A stretch of 64,000 bases of DNA from the NCBI GenBank assembly GCA_023241745.1, contig JALQCY010000001.1:1-64000 (forward strand), in the 5' to 3' direction. Positions 53,248 to 62,463 of the stretch are shown here, piece after piece (position 1 is the first letter of the stretch; the number at the start of each line of letters is the position of its first letter). Source of the DNA: Isoptericola peretonis (lineage in GTDB: Bacteria > Actinomycetota > Actinomycetes > Actinomycetales > Cellulomonadaceae). The translations under genes were made by a program, and so were the position numbers. The notes under the pieces were generated by a model. The model was not told where the DNA came from, did not search any database, and saw only the letters and a program-made list of their open reading frames with translations.

Positions 53248-55560
53248 TCACCGGCGGTCGGCGATCGCCGCGGCGGCGAGCCCGGGGTGGTCGCTGAAGA
53301 CGCCGTCCACCCCGGCGTCGAGGAAGGCGTGGAGCTCGCCCGCGAGGTCCCCGTGGGCGGCCGGGTCCGTGGAGGAACGGTGCTCGGCCGGCAGGAACTG
53401 GTTCTCGGCGCGGAAGGTCCAGCTGTAGACCTCGAGCCCGGCCCGGTGCGCGTCGCGGACCACGGAGGTGGGCTCGCCGAGCGTGCCGTCGCCGGTGCGC
53501 GGGACGACCACGTTCTTCTCCAGGCTCGCGATGTCGGCGTACCGGGCGAGGTCGCGCAGCCCGCGCGGGGTGACGAGGTCGGCGTAGGTGCGCGGGTCGC
53601 CGGCGGCCACGAGGTCGTACGGTGCGCCGCTGGGCGAGACGTTGAGCGCGAGGCGCACGTCGGTGAGCCGGTCGAGCTCGCGCAGGTTCGTCGTCTCGAA
53701 GGACTGGACGACGACGGGGGCGCGTCGCGAGTCGAGGTCGTTCGCGGCCAGCTCGGCGACCAGGGGCTCGGAGAGGGGCAGCCCGATCGAGTCGAAGTAC
53801 GTGGGGTGCTTCGTCTCGGGGGCCACGCCGACGGGCTCGCCGTCGCAGGTCTCGGAGTGCCGCGCCAGGTCGAGCACCTCGTCGAGGGTCGGCACCTGGT
53901 AGAGGCCGTCGAAGGCGGTGTTGTCCGGCCGCACCTCGGGCAGCCGCTCGACGGCGCGGAGCGTCCGCAGCTCGGCGAGGGTGAAGTCCTCGGTGAACCA
54001 GCCGGTCACCGCGCGGCCGTCGACCGTCTTCGTGGTGCGGCGGTCGGCGAACTCCGGGTGCTCGGCGACGTCGGTCGTGCCGCCGATCTCGTTCTCGTGC
54101 CGGGCGACGAGCACGCCGTCCTTGGTCGGCACGACGTCGGGCTCGATGACGTCGGCGCACTGGAGGATGGCCTGCTCGTACGCGGCGAGCGTGTGCTCGG
54201 GCCGGTCCCCCGACGCCCCGCGGTGGCCCACCAGCGTGACGCCGTCGTCGCGCGTACGCGTCTTCTCGAGGTCGACGACCACCATCTCGGTGTCGTCCGG
54301 GGTGCCGGGGTTCCGCGCCGCGTTGCCCGGGTAGTTGTTGTCGTTGCCGAGCAGGACGCGCCCGTCGCGCAGGCGCAGCACCGTCTCGAAGGACTGGACG
54401 GGCAGCGCGTACGTCTCGCCGAGGCCGTAGCCCTCGCCCGCGTCGATGCCGCGCGGGTTGTCGATCCCGAGGGCGTCGAGGACGAGCTCCTTGCGGACGT
54501 TCCCGTCGTCGTCGGTCTCGCTCAGGTCGATCTCGTAGACGCGCTTCGTGACGGACGCCGGGCCCTCGAGGTCGTCGCGCTCGACCACCCAGAAGGAGTC
54601 CTTGCCGACGGCGAACGCGTCGCCGAGGACGTTCGCCTCCTGGTCGGTCTGGTAGTCCCAGGTGCGGCCGGTGTACTGGCCGCGGCGGGTGTCGAACTCG
54701 TGGATCACCCGACGGCGCTGGTCCGCGTCGCCCACCAGGGCACCCTCGAGCACGGGGTACAGGTAGCGCCCGCCCCGGACGCCGGCCATGGCCTCGAAGC
54801 CGCGGCTGGCACGGACCGTGGGCTCCTCGCCGTCGCCGAGGTACGGGTTCTGCGGCGACCTCAGGCCCCCGGGCAGCGGGAACGGCTTCTCGAGCAGCGT
54901 GCCGTCGGCGTCGAAGTGCAGCAGGAACGGGCCGAACTCCTCGCCCACCCACAGCGTGCCGTCGGCCGCGCGCACCACGGACTCGACGTCGAAGTCGGCG
55001 CCGGTGAGCAGCCGCTCGTCGGTGCCGCCGTTCACGATGTCGAAGTCCAGCACCTCATTCGCGTCGTTGTAGGAGATGTGGTCGAGCACCTCGATCTCGC
55101 CCGACCCGGCGCGCTTCCCGCCGGTGTCCCAGTCGGGCTTCACGAGGTAGCTGCGCAGCAGGAAGTCGGCCGAGTTGCCCTGGCTGCCGAAGCCGTTGTC
55201 GGGCTGCGCCCAGAAGGTGCCGTCGCCGTTGTCGACCATCGCCGAGAAGCCGGGGACCACCTGGCCGTCCCACGGGCCCTGGCGGCCGTTGGCGACCGAG
55301 GCCCGCGCGCCCGACGGCGGCCCGTCCGCGAGGAAGTCCGCGGAGAGCGTCGCGCGCCCCTCGAGGGTCGGCACGAGGTGCGTCGTGACGGCGCCCGGAC
55401 GGCCGTCGCCGCCCCGACCGCCGTCGCGGTGACCAGTCTCATGCCCTGCCGCAGGGCCCGCCGGGTGTCCGCTCGCGACGGCTGCGGCGCCGGCGGTGGT
55501 GAGCCCGACGGCCGCGGCGGCGCCGGCCGCGAGAGCGCGGAAGATCGGTGAACGTCTCAT
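53248..55560 (-). CDS. Secreted fusion: phytase-like (esterase-like) domain plus glycerophosphodiester phosphodiesterase
   Basis: The 770-residue protein starts with a signal peptide (about 1-30). The first half (about 60-430) is an esterase-like/phytase-like beta-propeller domain (VPGFSAMVDNGDGTFWAQPDNGFG, GTLWVGEEFGPFLLHFD, RGFEAMAGVRGG). The second half (about 444-765) is a GDPD barrel: LVGHRGASGDRPEHTLAAYE, EPDVVPTKDGVLVARHE, VAPETKHPTYFD, DAGVDGVFSDHPG. Both kinds of domain act on phosphate esters, so extracellular phosphorus scavenging is inferred. No phosphate-regulon site was recognised. Start ATG 55560; upstream frame unsupported. Confidence 0.9.
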   Translation of the reverse strand: MRRSPIFRALAAGAAAAVGLTTAGAAAVASGHPAGPAAGHETGHRDGGRGGDGRPGAVTTHLVPTLEGRATLSADFLADGPPSGARASVANGRQGPWDGQVVPGFSAMVDNGDGTFWAQPDNGFGSQGNSADFLLRSYLVKPDWDTGGKRAGSGEIEVLDHISYNDANEVLDFDIVNGGTDERLLTGADFDVESVVRAADGTLWVGEEFGPFLLHFDADGTLLEKPFPLPGGLRSPQNPYLGDGEEPTVRASRGFEAMAGVRGGRYLYPVLEGALVGDADQRRRVIHEFDTRRGQYTGRTWDYQTDQEANVLGDAFAVGKDSFWVVERDDLEGPASVTKRVYEIDLSETDDDGNVRKELVLDALGIDNPRGIDAGEGYGLGETYALPVQSFETVLRLRDGRVLLGNDNNYPGNAARNPGTPDDTEMVVVDLEKTRTRDDGVTLVGHRGASGDRPEHTLAAYEQAILQCADVIEPDVVPTKDGVLVARHENEIGGTTDVAEHPEFADRRTTKTVDGRAVTGWFTEDFTLAELRTLRAVERLPEVRPDNTAFDGLYQVPTLDEVLDLARHSETCDGEPVGVAPETKHPTYFDSIGLPLSEPLVAELAANDLDSRRAPVVVQSFETTNLRELDRLTDVRLALNVSPSGAPYDLVAAGDPRTYADLVTPRGLRDLARYADIASLEKNVVVPRTGDGTLGEPTSVVRDAHRAGLEVYSWTFRAENQFLPAEHRSSTDPAAHGDLAGELHAFLDAGVDGVFSDHPGLAAAAIADRR

Positions 55561-55653
55561 GCGTCCGATCCCACCGACGCGCCACGACGGACCGGCCAAC
55601 CCGGGATGAACCCTGGACGTCCGCTGGGTGACGATCCCGTTCCGCGCCGATGC

Positions 55654-55690
55654 CTAGATCTGCTAGGTTCGATACCCCTAGCAGATCTAG
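55654..55690. promoter_or_regulatory. Large palindromic operator of the PadR gene
   Basis: CTAGATCTGCTAGG (55654-55667) and its exact complement (55677-55690) flank a 9-nt spacer: 14-bp perfect symmetry, notably AT-richer than its surroundings, ending 5 nt before the ribosome binding site of the PadR gene. Autorepression by PadR is inferred. Confidence 0.8.
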
Positions 55691-55704
55691 ATATAGGAGC
55701 CCTG

Positions 55705-56088
55705 GTGCGCTTCGACAAGGACCTCGTGGCGGCGTCCGCCACCCCCCTCGTGCTCGGCATCCTCGCCGAGGGCGAGTCCTACGGGTACGCGATCCTCAAG
55801 CGGGTCACCGAGCTGTCGGGCGGCCGCATGCAGTGGACGGACGGCATGCTCTACCCGCTGCTGCACCGCCTCGAGCGGCTCGGGCTCGTCGTCGCGACCT
55901 GGGGCACCTCGGAGGCGGGCCGCCGCCGCAAGCACTACGCCCTCACCCCCGCCGGGCACGAGGCCCTGGCGGAGCGCCGGCAGCAGTGGGCCGTCGTCGC
56001 CGACGTGCTGCAGCAGGTGTGGCGGTCCGCCCAGGACGCCGCGCAGGCACCGACCGGCCGGCCCGCCGTCGCCGAGGGCTGGGCCTGA
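55705..56088 (+). CDS. PadR-family transcriptional regulator
   Basis: A 127-residue PadR protein: LVLGILAEGESYGYAILKRV, GGRMQWTDGMLYPLLHRLERLGLV (winged helix) and RRRKHYALTPAGHEAL. The GTG at 55705 is 5 nt from AGGAG. It is coupled (TGATG) to the following membrane-protein gene, the common arrangement in which PadR represses a membrane or ABC gene. Confidence 0.93.
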   Translation: MRFDKDLVAASATPLVLGILAEGESYGYAILKRVTELSGGRMQWTDGMLYPLLHRLERLGLVVATWGTSEAGRRRKHYALTPAGHEALAERRQQWAVVADVLQQVWRSAQDAAQAPTGRPAVAEGWA

Positions 56089-57458
56089 TGGGCGCCGGCG
56101 ACGCGCAGGCCGGGGAGCACCCCGGGCTCGACGCGCAGATCGACCAGTGGCGCTCGTACGTGCAGCGCCGCCGCGCCGTCTCGACCGCCGACGTGGACGA
56201 GATGACCGACCACCTGCGCGGCCAGGTGGCCGACCTCACCGCCGCCGGCCTCGACGACGACGAGGCGTTCCTCGTCGCGGTCCGGCGCATGGGCAACCTC
56301 GACGCGGTGTCGCGCGAGTTCGCCCGCGAGCACTCCGAGCGGCTGTGGAAGCAGCTCGTGCTGGTGCCGGACGGGCCGGCGGAGGAGTCCGGGCCCGCCT
56401 GGCGCGAGCTCGCCGTCGTCCTGGCGTTCGCCGTGGGAGCCGGCATCGCGGTCAAGGTCGCGCTCGCCGCGTTCGACACCGACGCGGTGCTGCTGCGCAA
56501 CGTGCCGCTGATGACCGCCCCGTTCCTGGCCGGCTACTTCGTGTGGAAGCGCCGCGTCCCGTGGCGCGCCGTCGCCGCGCTCGGGGTCCCGTACGCGCTG
56601 CTCGCCGTCGTGCTCAACGTCTATCCCTACGTGGAGACCGGCTCCACGCTGATGCTCGCCGTGCTGCACGCCCCCGTCGTGCTGTGGGCGCTGGTCGGCG
56701 TGGCGTACGTGGGCGGGCGCTGGCGCGCCGAGGAGCCGCGGATGGACTTCGCCCGCTTCACCGGCGAGCTCGTCGTGTACGTGACGCTGCTGGCCCTCGG
56801 CGGCGGGGTGCTGATCGGGCTCACGGCCGCCACCCTCGGTCTGGTGGGCGTGGACATCGAGCCCGCGCTGGAGAGCTGGATCCTGCCGTTCGCGGTGCCG
56901 GGGGCGGTGGTCGTGGGCGCCTGGCTGGTCGAGGCGAAGCAGGACGTCGTGGAGAACATCGCGCCGGTGCTCACGCGCGTCTTCACGCCGCTGACGACCC
57001 TCATGCTGCTCGTCACCCTGGTGGTGCTGCTCACCGCGGGCGACCTCGCCGCCGCGGACCGCGACCTGCTGATCCTCATGGACGCGATCCTCGTCCTGGT
57101 GCTGTGCCTGCTGCTCTACTCCGTCTCGGCGCGCGACTCGCTCGCACGCCCCGGCTGGTTCGACGGGCTGCAGCTGTTCCTCGTGGCCGCCGCCCTGGCC
57201 GTCGACGCCGTCGCCCTGACGGCGATGCTCACCCGCATCGCGGAGTTCGGCCTCAGCCCCAACAAGGTGGCCGCGCTCGGGCTCAACCTGCTGCTGCTGG
57301 TCCACCTGGCGCGGTCGGGCTGGCTGCTGCTCGGCTTCCTGCGCGACCGGCGGCCCTTCGGCGCCCTGGTGCGGTGGCAGACCCGCTTCCTGCCCGTCTA
57401 CGCCGTGTGGGCCGCGGTCGTGGTAGTCGCCTTCGGCCCGGTCTTCGGCTTCGCGTGA
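56088..57458 (+). CDS. Polytopic membrane protein with permease-prefix-like N-terminus (DUF4153-like)
   Basis: The 456-residue protein has a soluble helical N-terminus (about 12-85: IDQWRSYVQRRRAVSTADVDEMTDHLRGQVADL, then DDDEAFLVAVRRMGNLDAVSREFAREH), the permease prefix domain often seen in PadR-regulated proteins, then about ten transmembrane helices. The C-terminal part (RIAEFGLSPNKVAALGLNLLLL) resembles DUF4153. No transport or catalytic motif is evident. Function unknown; an envelope stress or export role is only a guess from PadR context. Confidence 0.82.
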   Translation: MGAGDAQAGEHPGLDAQIDQWRSYVQRRRAVSTADVDEMTDHLRGQVADLTAAGLDDDEAFLVAVRRMGNLDAVSREFAREHSERLWKQLVLVPDGPAEESGPAWRELAVVLAFAVGAGIAVKVALAAFDTDAVLLRNVPLMTAPFLAGYFVWKRRVPWRAVAALGVPYALLAVVLNVYPYVETGSTLMLAVLHAPVVLWALVGVAYVGGRWRAEEPRMDFARFTGELVVYVTLLALGGGVLIGLTAATLGLVGVDIEPALESWILPFAVPGAVVVGAWLVEAKQDVVENIAPVLTRVFTPLTTLMLLVTLVVLLTAGDLAAADRDLLILMDAILVLVLCLLLYSVSARDSLARPGWFDGLQLFLVAAALAVDAVALTAMLTRIAEFGLSPNKVAALGLNLLLLVHLARSGWLLLGFLRDRRPFGALVRWQTRFLPVYAVWAAVVVVAFGPVFGFA

Positions 57459-57467
57459 GCCGGCCCC

Positions 57468-58697
57468 TCAGGCCAGCTTGACCCAGCCGTCGCGCCGGTA
57501 GGCCGGCGTGGCGAACGCGAGGACGGCGATCGCGCACACCAGGGCCACGAGCATGACCCAGGCCATCGCGACGGCGTCCCCGCCCAGGACGCCGACCAGG
57601 GGCGAGACGACGCCGGCGACACCCGACTGCACGGCGCCGATCACCGCGGCGGCCGTCCCGGCACGCTCGCCGTGCCGGGACAGCGCGATGGCCGACGCGT
57701 TGGCCGGGACGAGCCCCTGGAAGGCGAGCACGAGCCACAGCATCGCGAGCAGGCCGATGAGGCCACCGGCACCGGTGAGCGCCACGGCGAGGAGGCCGAC
57801 CGCGACGACCCCCTGGATCGCGAGCGCGGCCCGCAGCAGCCGGATGGGCGCGACGCGGCGCACCAGCGCCGCGTTCACCTGCGCGGACAGCACGAGCCCG
57901 AGGCCGTTGACGGCGAACAGCAGCGCGAACTGCCCGTGGGTCAGCCCGTAACCCTCCTGGAAGATGAACGGCGACCCGACGACGTAGCTCATCAGCACGG
58001 CCTGCCCCAGGCCGGGAATCACGGCGAGCGCCATGAACTGCTTGTCCTTGACGAGCAGGCGGTAGCCCGCGAAGACGCTGCGGGTGCCGCCGGTCTGCCG
58101 GCGCTCGGCGGGCAGCGTCTCCGGCATCAGCCGCCACACGACGAGGCCCATGGCGACGCCCGCGAGGGCGAGGAAACCGAAGACCCAGCGCCAGCCGGCG
58201 GCCGCGGCGACCGCGGACCCGAAGGTCGGCGCGAGCATGGGCGCGACGCCGATGACCAGCATGAGCCGCGACAGGATCCGCGCCGCCTCGGCCCCGACGA
58301 ACCGGTCGCGCACGACGGCCATCGCGGCGACGCCGCACGCGGCGTTGAAGAAGCCCTGCAGGAGGCGCAGGCCCACGAGGATCGTCATGTTCGGCGCGAA
58401 CGCGCACAGGATCGACGTCACGACGTGCAGCGCCAGGCCCCACATGAGGGGCGTCCGCCGCCCGTAGCGGTCCGACAGCGGCCCGATCGTGAGCTGGCCC
58501 AGGGCGCCGCCGATGAGCATCACCGAGACGGAGAGCTGCGCGAACGAGGCGGAGGACCCGAGGTCCGTCGCCACCTCGGGCAGCGACGGCAGGTACATGT
58601 CGACGGTGAACGCCGGCAGCGCCGCGAGGGCGCCGAGCATGATGACCCAGCGGTACGGATTGCGGGCGCGCGGAAGTCTCGCGGAGTCGTCGGGCAT
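57468..58697 (-). CDS. Bcr/CflA family multidrug efflux MFS transporter
   Basis: A 409-residue transporter with twelve helices, the DHA1 motifs FTVDMYLPSLPEVATDLGSS, GQLTIGPLSDRYGRRTPLMWG (motif A) and LLQGFFNAACGVAAMAVVRDRF. The family exports bicyclomycin, chloramphenicol, sulfonamides or cysteine. The frame has ATGs at 58706 and 58697; I prefer 58697 because TAGCAT, which contains the first ATG, is exactly 7 nt upstream, fitting a leaderless start. Confidence 0.9.
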   Translation of the reverse strand: MPDDSARLPRARNPYRWVIMLGALAALPAFTVDMYLPSLPEVATDLGSSASFAQLSVSVMLIGGALGQLTIGPLSDRYGRRTPLMWGLALHVVTSILCAFAPNMTILVGLRLLQGFFNAACGVAAMAVVRDRFVGAEAARILSRLMLVIGVAPMLAPTFGSAVAAAAGWRWVFGFLALAGVAMGLVVWRLMPETLPAERRQTGGTRSVFAGYRLLVKDKQFMALAVIPGLGQAVLMSYVVGSPFIFQEGYGLTHGQFALLFAVNGLGLVLSAQVNAALVRRVAPIRLLRAALAIQGVVAVGLLAVALTGAGGLIGLLAMLWLVLAFQGLVPANASAIALSRHGERAGTAAAVIGAVQSGVAGVVSPLVGVLGGDAVAMAWVMLVALVCAIAVLAFATPAYRRDGWVKLA

Positions 58698-58704
58698 GGA
58701 AACC

Positions 58705-58710
58705 ATGCTA
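58705..58710 (-). promoter_or_regulatory. -10 element of the MFS gene, leaderless
   Basis: TAGCAT ends 7 nt before the ATG at 58697; it would exclude the ATG at 58706 from the mRNA. Confidence 0.4.
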
Positions 58711-58789
58711 TCGAATCGTTACGACCGTGCGCAGGGAGCGACCCCGCGCCGACCGCCCGACTGTCGGTGGGATGCGTCACGATGGACCC

Positions 58790-59578
58790 ATGTGCGGCCG
58801 CTACGCGTCCTTCCGTGACGCCCAGGACATTTCCGACGACCTCGCCGTCGCCGAGATCGCGGAGGACGCGCGCCTCCTGCCCCCGTCGTGGAACGTCGCC
58901 CCGACCGACCCCGTGCGCATCGTCGTCGAGCGACCGAAGCGGCTCGAGGGCGGCAGCACCGGGGAGATCACGCGCATGCTCCGGCTGGCCCGCTGGGGGC
59001 TCGTACCGTCGTGGGCGAAGGACCCGTCGATCGGCGCGCGCATGATCAACGCCCGCACCGAGACGCTGCTCGACAAGTCCGCGTTCGCCAAGCCCCTCGC
59101 GGTGCGGCGCTGCCTACTGCCGGCGGACGGCTACTACGAGTGGCGCAAGCTCGAGCTGCCACCCGGGGCGCCGGCCCGGGCGAAGGTGCCCAAGCAGCCC
59201 TACTGGATCCACCCGGACGACGGCGACGTCGCCGCCCTGGCCGGGCTGTACGAGTTCTGGCGCGACCGGTCGAAGGCGGACGACGACCCCGACCGCTGGC
59301 TCGTCTCGGCGACCGTCATCACCACGGCCGCGTCCGAGGACCTTGAGCGGATCCACGACCGCATGCCCGTGGTGCTGCCCCGAGCCTCGTGGGACGCCTG
59401 GCTGGACCCCGCGGTCGGTGCCGAGGAGGCGATGGGCATCGTCACGGGCCCGCAGGTCGGGATGGCCACGCGGCCGGTGGGCGACGCCGTGGGGTCGGTG
59501 CAGAACAACCGCCCGTCGCTCATCGACGTCGACCCCGACCCGCGGGACCCCGACGTGGTCACCGCGGGCCGGGGCTGA
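58790..59578 (+). CDS. SRAP-domain protein (YedK/HMCES family)
   Basis: The 262-residue protein forms covalent links with abasic sites in single-stranded DNA, shielding them. All key residues are present: Cys2 (MCGRYASF), the Asn in MINARTET, the Glu in YYEWRK and the His in HDRMPVVL. WNVAPTDPV is also canonical. ATG 58790 places Cys2 correctly; the open frame upstream must be excluded for activity. Ends in a shared hairpin with the SDR gene. Confidence 0.95.
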   Translation: MCGRYASFRDAQDISDDLAVAEIAEDARLLPPSWNVAPTDPVRIVVERPKRLEGGSTGEITRMLRLARWGLVPSWAKDPSIGARMINARTETLLDKSAFAKPLAVRRCLLPADGYYEWRKLELPPGAPARAKVPKQPYWIHPDDGDVAALAGLYEFWRDRSKADDDPDRWLVSATVITTAASEDLERIHDRMPVVLPRASWDAWLDPAVGAEEAMGIVTGPQVGMATRPVGDAVGSVQNNRPSLIDVDPDPRDPDVVTAGRG

Positions 59579-59594
59579 GCGCGCTCAGGCCCCG
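59570..59594. terminator. Shared terminator over the convergent SRAP and SDR stop codons
   Basis: CGGGGCTGAG pairs with CTCAGGCCCCG with one bulged G. Both stop codons (TGA and TCA) lie in the stem. Confidence 0.65.
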
Positions 59595-60337
59595 CCGGTC
59601 ACCGCGACCTCCTGCCCCGTGATGCCGGTGTTCGCCGCCGAGCCGAGGTAGACGATCGCGTTCGCCACCTCGGGTGCGTCGAGGAGGCGGCCGAGGGCCG
59701 AGCGCCCGGCGTAGCCGTCGCCGAAGGCGTCGGTGATCGTCCCGTTGCGCACGGTGCGGGTCAGCGCCGGCAGCACCACGTTCGAGAGGATGTCGCCGTC
59801 CTGGCCGAGCGCGAAGGCGACCGTCCGGCTGAAGCCGTGCAGCGCGGACTTCGCCGTCGCGTAGTACTCCGTCCCCGCCTCGCCGTCGCGCACGAGCGTG
59901 GACGACAGGTGCACCAGCCGCCCCCACCGCTGCGCGCGCATGGTCGGCGCCACCGCGCGCGTCAGCCGCACGGCGCCCTCGACGTTGCCGCGCACGACCT
60001 CCAGCCAGGCGTCGTCCGGCTGGTGCTCGAAGCCCTGGGGACCACCGGCGTCCGGGCTCCAGGTGACCGCGTTGTTGACGAGCACGTCGATGCGCCCGGT
60101 CCACGCGAGCGCGGCGTCGCGCAGCCCCTCGGCGGCGCCGTCCTCGGTCTGGTCGTAGCGGACGACGAGGGCGCGCTCGCCGATCTCCTCGGCCACGCGG
60201 GCCGCGTCGTCCTTCGACTCGCGGTAGGTGACGACGACGTCGGCGCCCTCGGCGCCGAACTGGGCGGCGACGTGCCGCCCGATCCCGCCGGACGCTCCCG
60301 TGACGACGACGGTGCGCCCCTGCAGTCCCAGCTCCAT
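59585..60337 (-). CDS. Short-chain dehydrogenase/reductase
   Basis: A 250-residue classical SDR: TGASGGIG cofactor loop, NNAVTWSPD (variant NNAG), catalytic Ser in LVHLSSTLV, and YYATAKSAL with the YxxxK pair. VTYRES after the second strand suggests NADP(H). Close in style to 3-oxoacyl-ACP reductase paralogues (FabG-like). Divergent from an XRE regulator 151 nt away. Confidence 0.9.
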   Translation of the reverse strand: MELGLQGRTVVVTGASGGIGRHVAAQFGAEGADVVVTYRESKDDAARVAEEIGERALVVRYDQTEDGAAEGLRDAALAWTGRIDVLVNNAVTWSPDAGGPQGFEHQPDDAWLEVVRGNVEGAVRLTRAVAPTMRAQRWGRLVHLSSTLVRDGEAGTEYYATAKSALHGFSRTVAFALGQDGDILSNVVLPALTRTVRNGTITDAFGDGYAGRSALGRLLDAPEVANAIVYLGSAANTGITGQEVAVTGGA

Positions 60338-60476
60338 GGTGTCTCCCCGATGTCCGTGTGCTCGTCGGCACCGGCCGGCGCCCGACGACGTCCACCGTCG
60401 CCGCCGGGAGGACGTCGCCGGGAGACCGCCGCGAGACTGGCCCTGCCAGGGCCACCCGGGTACGTACGCCCGCGCC

Positions 60477-60482
60477 TACGCT
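60477..60482 (+). promoter_or_regulatory. -10 element of the XRE gene, leaderless
   Basis: TACGCT ends 6 nt before the ATG at 60489. Confidence 0.45.
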
Positions 60483-60488
60483 GGCGCC

Positions 60489-61346
60489 ATGACCGACCGC
60501 GACCTCGGCTCCCTGCTGCGCGCGTACCGCGAGGACGTCCGCCCTCAGGACGTGGGGATGCCTGCCGCCGGCCGGCGCCGCACGCCCGGGCTGCGCCGCG
60601 CCGAGCTCGCCGTCCTCGCCGGGGTGAGCGTCGAGTACCTCACCCGGCTGGAGCAGGGCCGCGACCGGCACCCCTCGCCCGCGGTGATCGGAGCGCTCGC
60701 CGACGCCCTCCGCCTCGGGTACGACGAGCGGCGGGTGCTGCTGCTCGCGACCAAGGACGCGGAGGGAACGGGCGTGTGCCTCGCCACCGTGCCGAGCGAG
60801 GACGTCCCGGCGGGGACCCGGTCCGTCCTCGACCGCCTCGCCCCGACGCCCGCGGTGCTGCTCGACCAGCTCGGGACGGTGCTCGGGTGCACGCCGGCCT
60901 ACCGGACGCTGCTCTCCCCGACCGGGCTCTTCGACCACGACCAGCCCCGCCTCGCGCCCGTCGTCCTGGGCGACCCGCGCGCCCGCGACGTCTACCCCGA
61001 CTGGGATGCCGTCGCCGACCGCGTGGTGGCCGACCTGCAGCGCGAGTCCGTACCGTCCGACCCCGCGCTCGCCGAGCTGACGGACGCCCTCACGGTGCTG
61101 GCCGGGGCCGCCTTCACGGAGCGGTGGGCGCGACCCGTCGCGGACCGGGGGCGGGCCGCCGTCGTGCGCATGACGCACCCGACCGCCGGCGCGCTGCGGG
61201 TCGAGCCGCAGGTCCTCGCGCCGCGCGGCGGGGACCACCTGCGCATCGAGCTGCTGCTCCCGGCGGACCCGGCGACCGAGCGGGCGCTCGACGACCTGGC
61301 CGCCGGCGACCGGACGCTGCGCCTGGTCCGTCCGGACGCGTCCTGA
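60489..61346 (+). CDS. XRE-family regulator with MmyB-like ligand-binding domain
   Basis: A 285-residue protein: helix-turn-helix (about 28-75: TPGLRRAELAVLAGVSVEYLTRLEQGRDRHPS) then a PAS-like MmyB/MLTR ligand-binding domain (LLDQLGTVLGCTPAYRTLLSPTG). Such regulators typically sit divergent to an SDR gene and repress it, as here. Ligand unknown, possibly a fatty acid by family precedent. Confidence 0.9.
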   Translation: MTDRDLGSLLRAYREDVRPQDVGMPAAGRRRTPGLRRAELAVLAGVSVEYLTRLEQGRDRHPSPAVIGALADALRLGYDERRVLLLATKDAEGTGVCLATVPSEDVPAGTRSVLDRLAPTPAVLLDQLGTVLGCTPAYRTLLSPTGLFDHDQPRLAPVVLGDPRARDVYPDWDAVADRVVADLQRESVPSDPALAELTDALTVLAGAAFTERWARPVADRGRAAVVRMTHPTAGALRVEPQVLAPRGGDHLRIELLLPADPATERALDDLAAGDRTLRLVRPDAS

Positions 61347-61394
61347 CGGGTCCGGGCGGGTCCTGCCACGGGTGTGCGGCGGGACGGGACGCCG

Positions 61395-62450
61395 TCAGGC
61401 GCCGGTGTACGCGCGCTGCAGCCGCACCGGCGTGATCTCCCCGATGCCCTGAACCTCCTGGGCGGGCTGCGCCGTCAGGGCGTAGCGGGACGACGACGCC
61501 AGCAGCGACGCCGTGTGCGGGTCCACCAGCACGGTGGCCGGCTCGGCGAGCTCGGTGATGCGCGACGCGAGGTTGACGTCCGGGCCGAACACGTCGCCGA
61601 ACCGGGACAGCACCCGGCCCCACACGAAGCCGACGCGCACGGGGATCTCCGTGTCGGTGGCGTGCGGCGCGGCCAGGCCCAGCGCCACCTCGGCGCCGGT
61701 GGTCACGTCGTCGGCGACGAACAGGACGGCGTCGCCGATGGTCTTGACCACGCGCCCGCCCGCCTCGGTGATGACGTCGCGCGCCCGCGACTCGAAGAGC
61801 TGCACGAACTCGGACAGCTCCTGCGACCCCAGGCCGGCGGTGCGCTTGGTGAACGAAACGATGTCGGCGAACCCGACGGCGCGCGGCAGCGGCAGCTCGT
61901 CGTCGTCCTGGGTGCCGCGGCGCGCTCCCCCGAACTCGGTGGCGAGACGCCCGGTGAGCGCCGCGAGCTGCCGGCGCCAGGCGTGCTCGAGCTGGCGGGA
62001 GAGCCGGGCGGTGAGGTCCGGCACGCGGTCGAGGGCGGCGAGGCGCGCGCTCACGTCGTCCAGGTGGTCGCGCCGGCTCAGGTGCTCGACGAACGCCTCG
62101 ACCTGCCACAGCGCCAGCCGGTCCGTCGTGTGCCCGAGGGAGCGGATGAGCGTCATCTGCGCCTGCTCGTCGAGCCGCTCGGAGTCCACGAGCTCCCCGA
62201 TCTCGCGCAGCGCCCGCATGTCGGCGTCGGTGAACCAGACCTCGGTGGGGTGCGTGACCGGCAGGCCGAGCCAGCGCCAGTAGTTCTCGATGAACTCCTG
62301 CGACAGGCCCGTGCCGTCGACGAGGTCCGAGAGCGTGTACCGGCGCGGGCCGCCGAGGATCTCCTCGTCGAGCCGGGCCGCGGTGTCCCGCTTGCCCCGG
62401 GCGTCGTCGTCCGTGGGCAGGTCGGGTCCCGTGGTGGTGTCGCTCGTCAC
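61395..62450 (-). CDS. Class III adenylate cyclase with N-terminal regulatory domain (Rv1264-like)
   Basis: The 351-residue protein has an N-terminal helical domain (about 30-165, [41 protein letters not shown]) like the adenylate cyclase regulatory domain of mycobacterial Rv1264, which responds to pH and fatty acids. The cyclase domain (about 185-351) has both metal aspartates (FADIVSFT and KTIGDAVLF), the substrate lysine VVKTIGD, and NLASRI with the catalytic Asn and Arg. All catalytic residues are present. GTG with TACAGT 6 nt upstream. Confidence 0.9.
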   Translation of the reverse strand: MTSDTTTGPDLPTDDDARGKRDTAARLDEEILGGPRRYTLSDLVDGTGLSQEFIENYWRWLGLPVTHPTEVWFTDADMRALREIGELVDSERLDEQAQMTLIRSLGHTTDRLALWQVEAFVEHLSRRDHLDDVSARLAALDRVPDLTARLSRQLEHAWRRQLAALTGRLATEFGGARRGTQDDDELPLPRAVGFADIVSFTKRTAGLGSQELSEFVQLFESRARDVITEAGGRVVKTIGDAVLFVADDVTTGAEVALGLAAPHATDTEIPVRVGFVWGRVLSRFGDVFGPDVNLASRITELAEPATVLVDPHTASLLASSSRYALTAQPAQEVQGIGEITPVRLQRAYTGA

Positions 62451-62456
62451 GCCCCC

Positions 62457-62462
62457 ACTGTA
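62457..62462 (-). promoter_or_regulatory. -10 element of the cyclase gene, leaderless
   Basis: TACAGT ends 6 nt before the GTG and lies in the short gap after the birA stop, so the cyclase can be transcribed separately from birA. Confidence 0.4.
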
Positions 62463-62463
62463 G

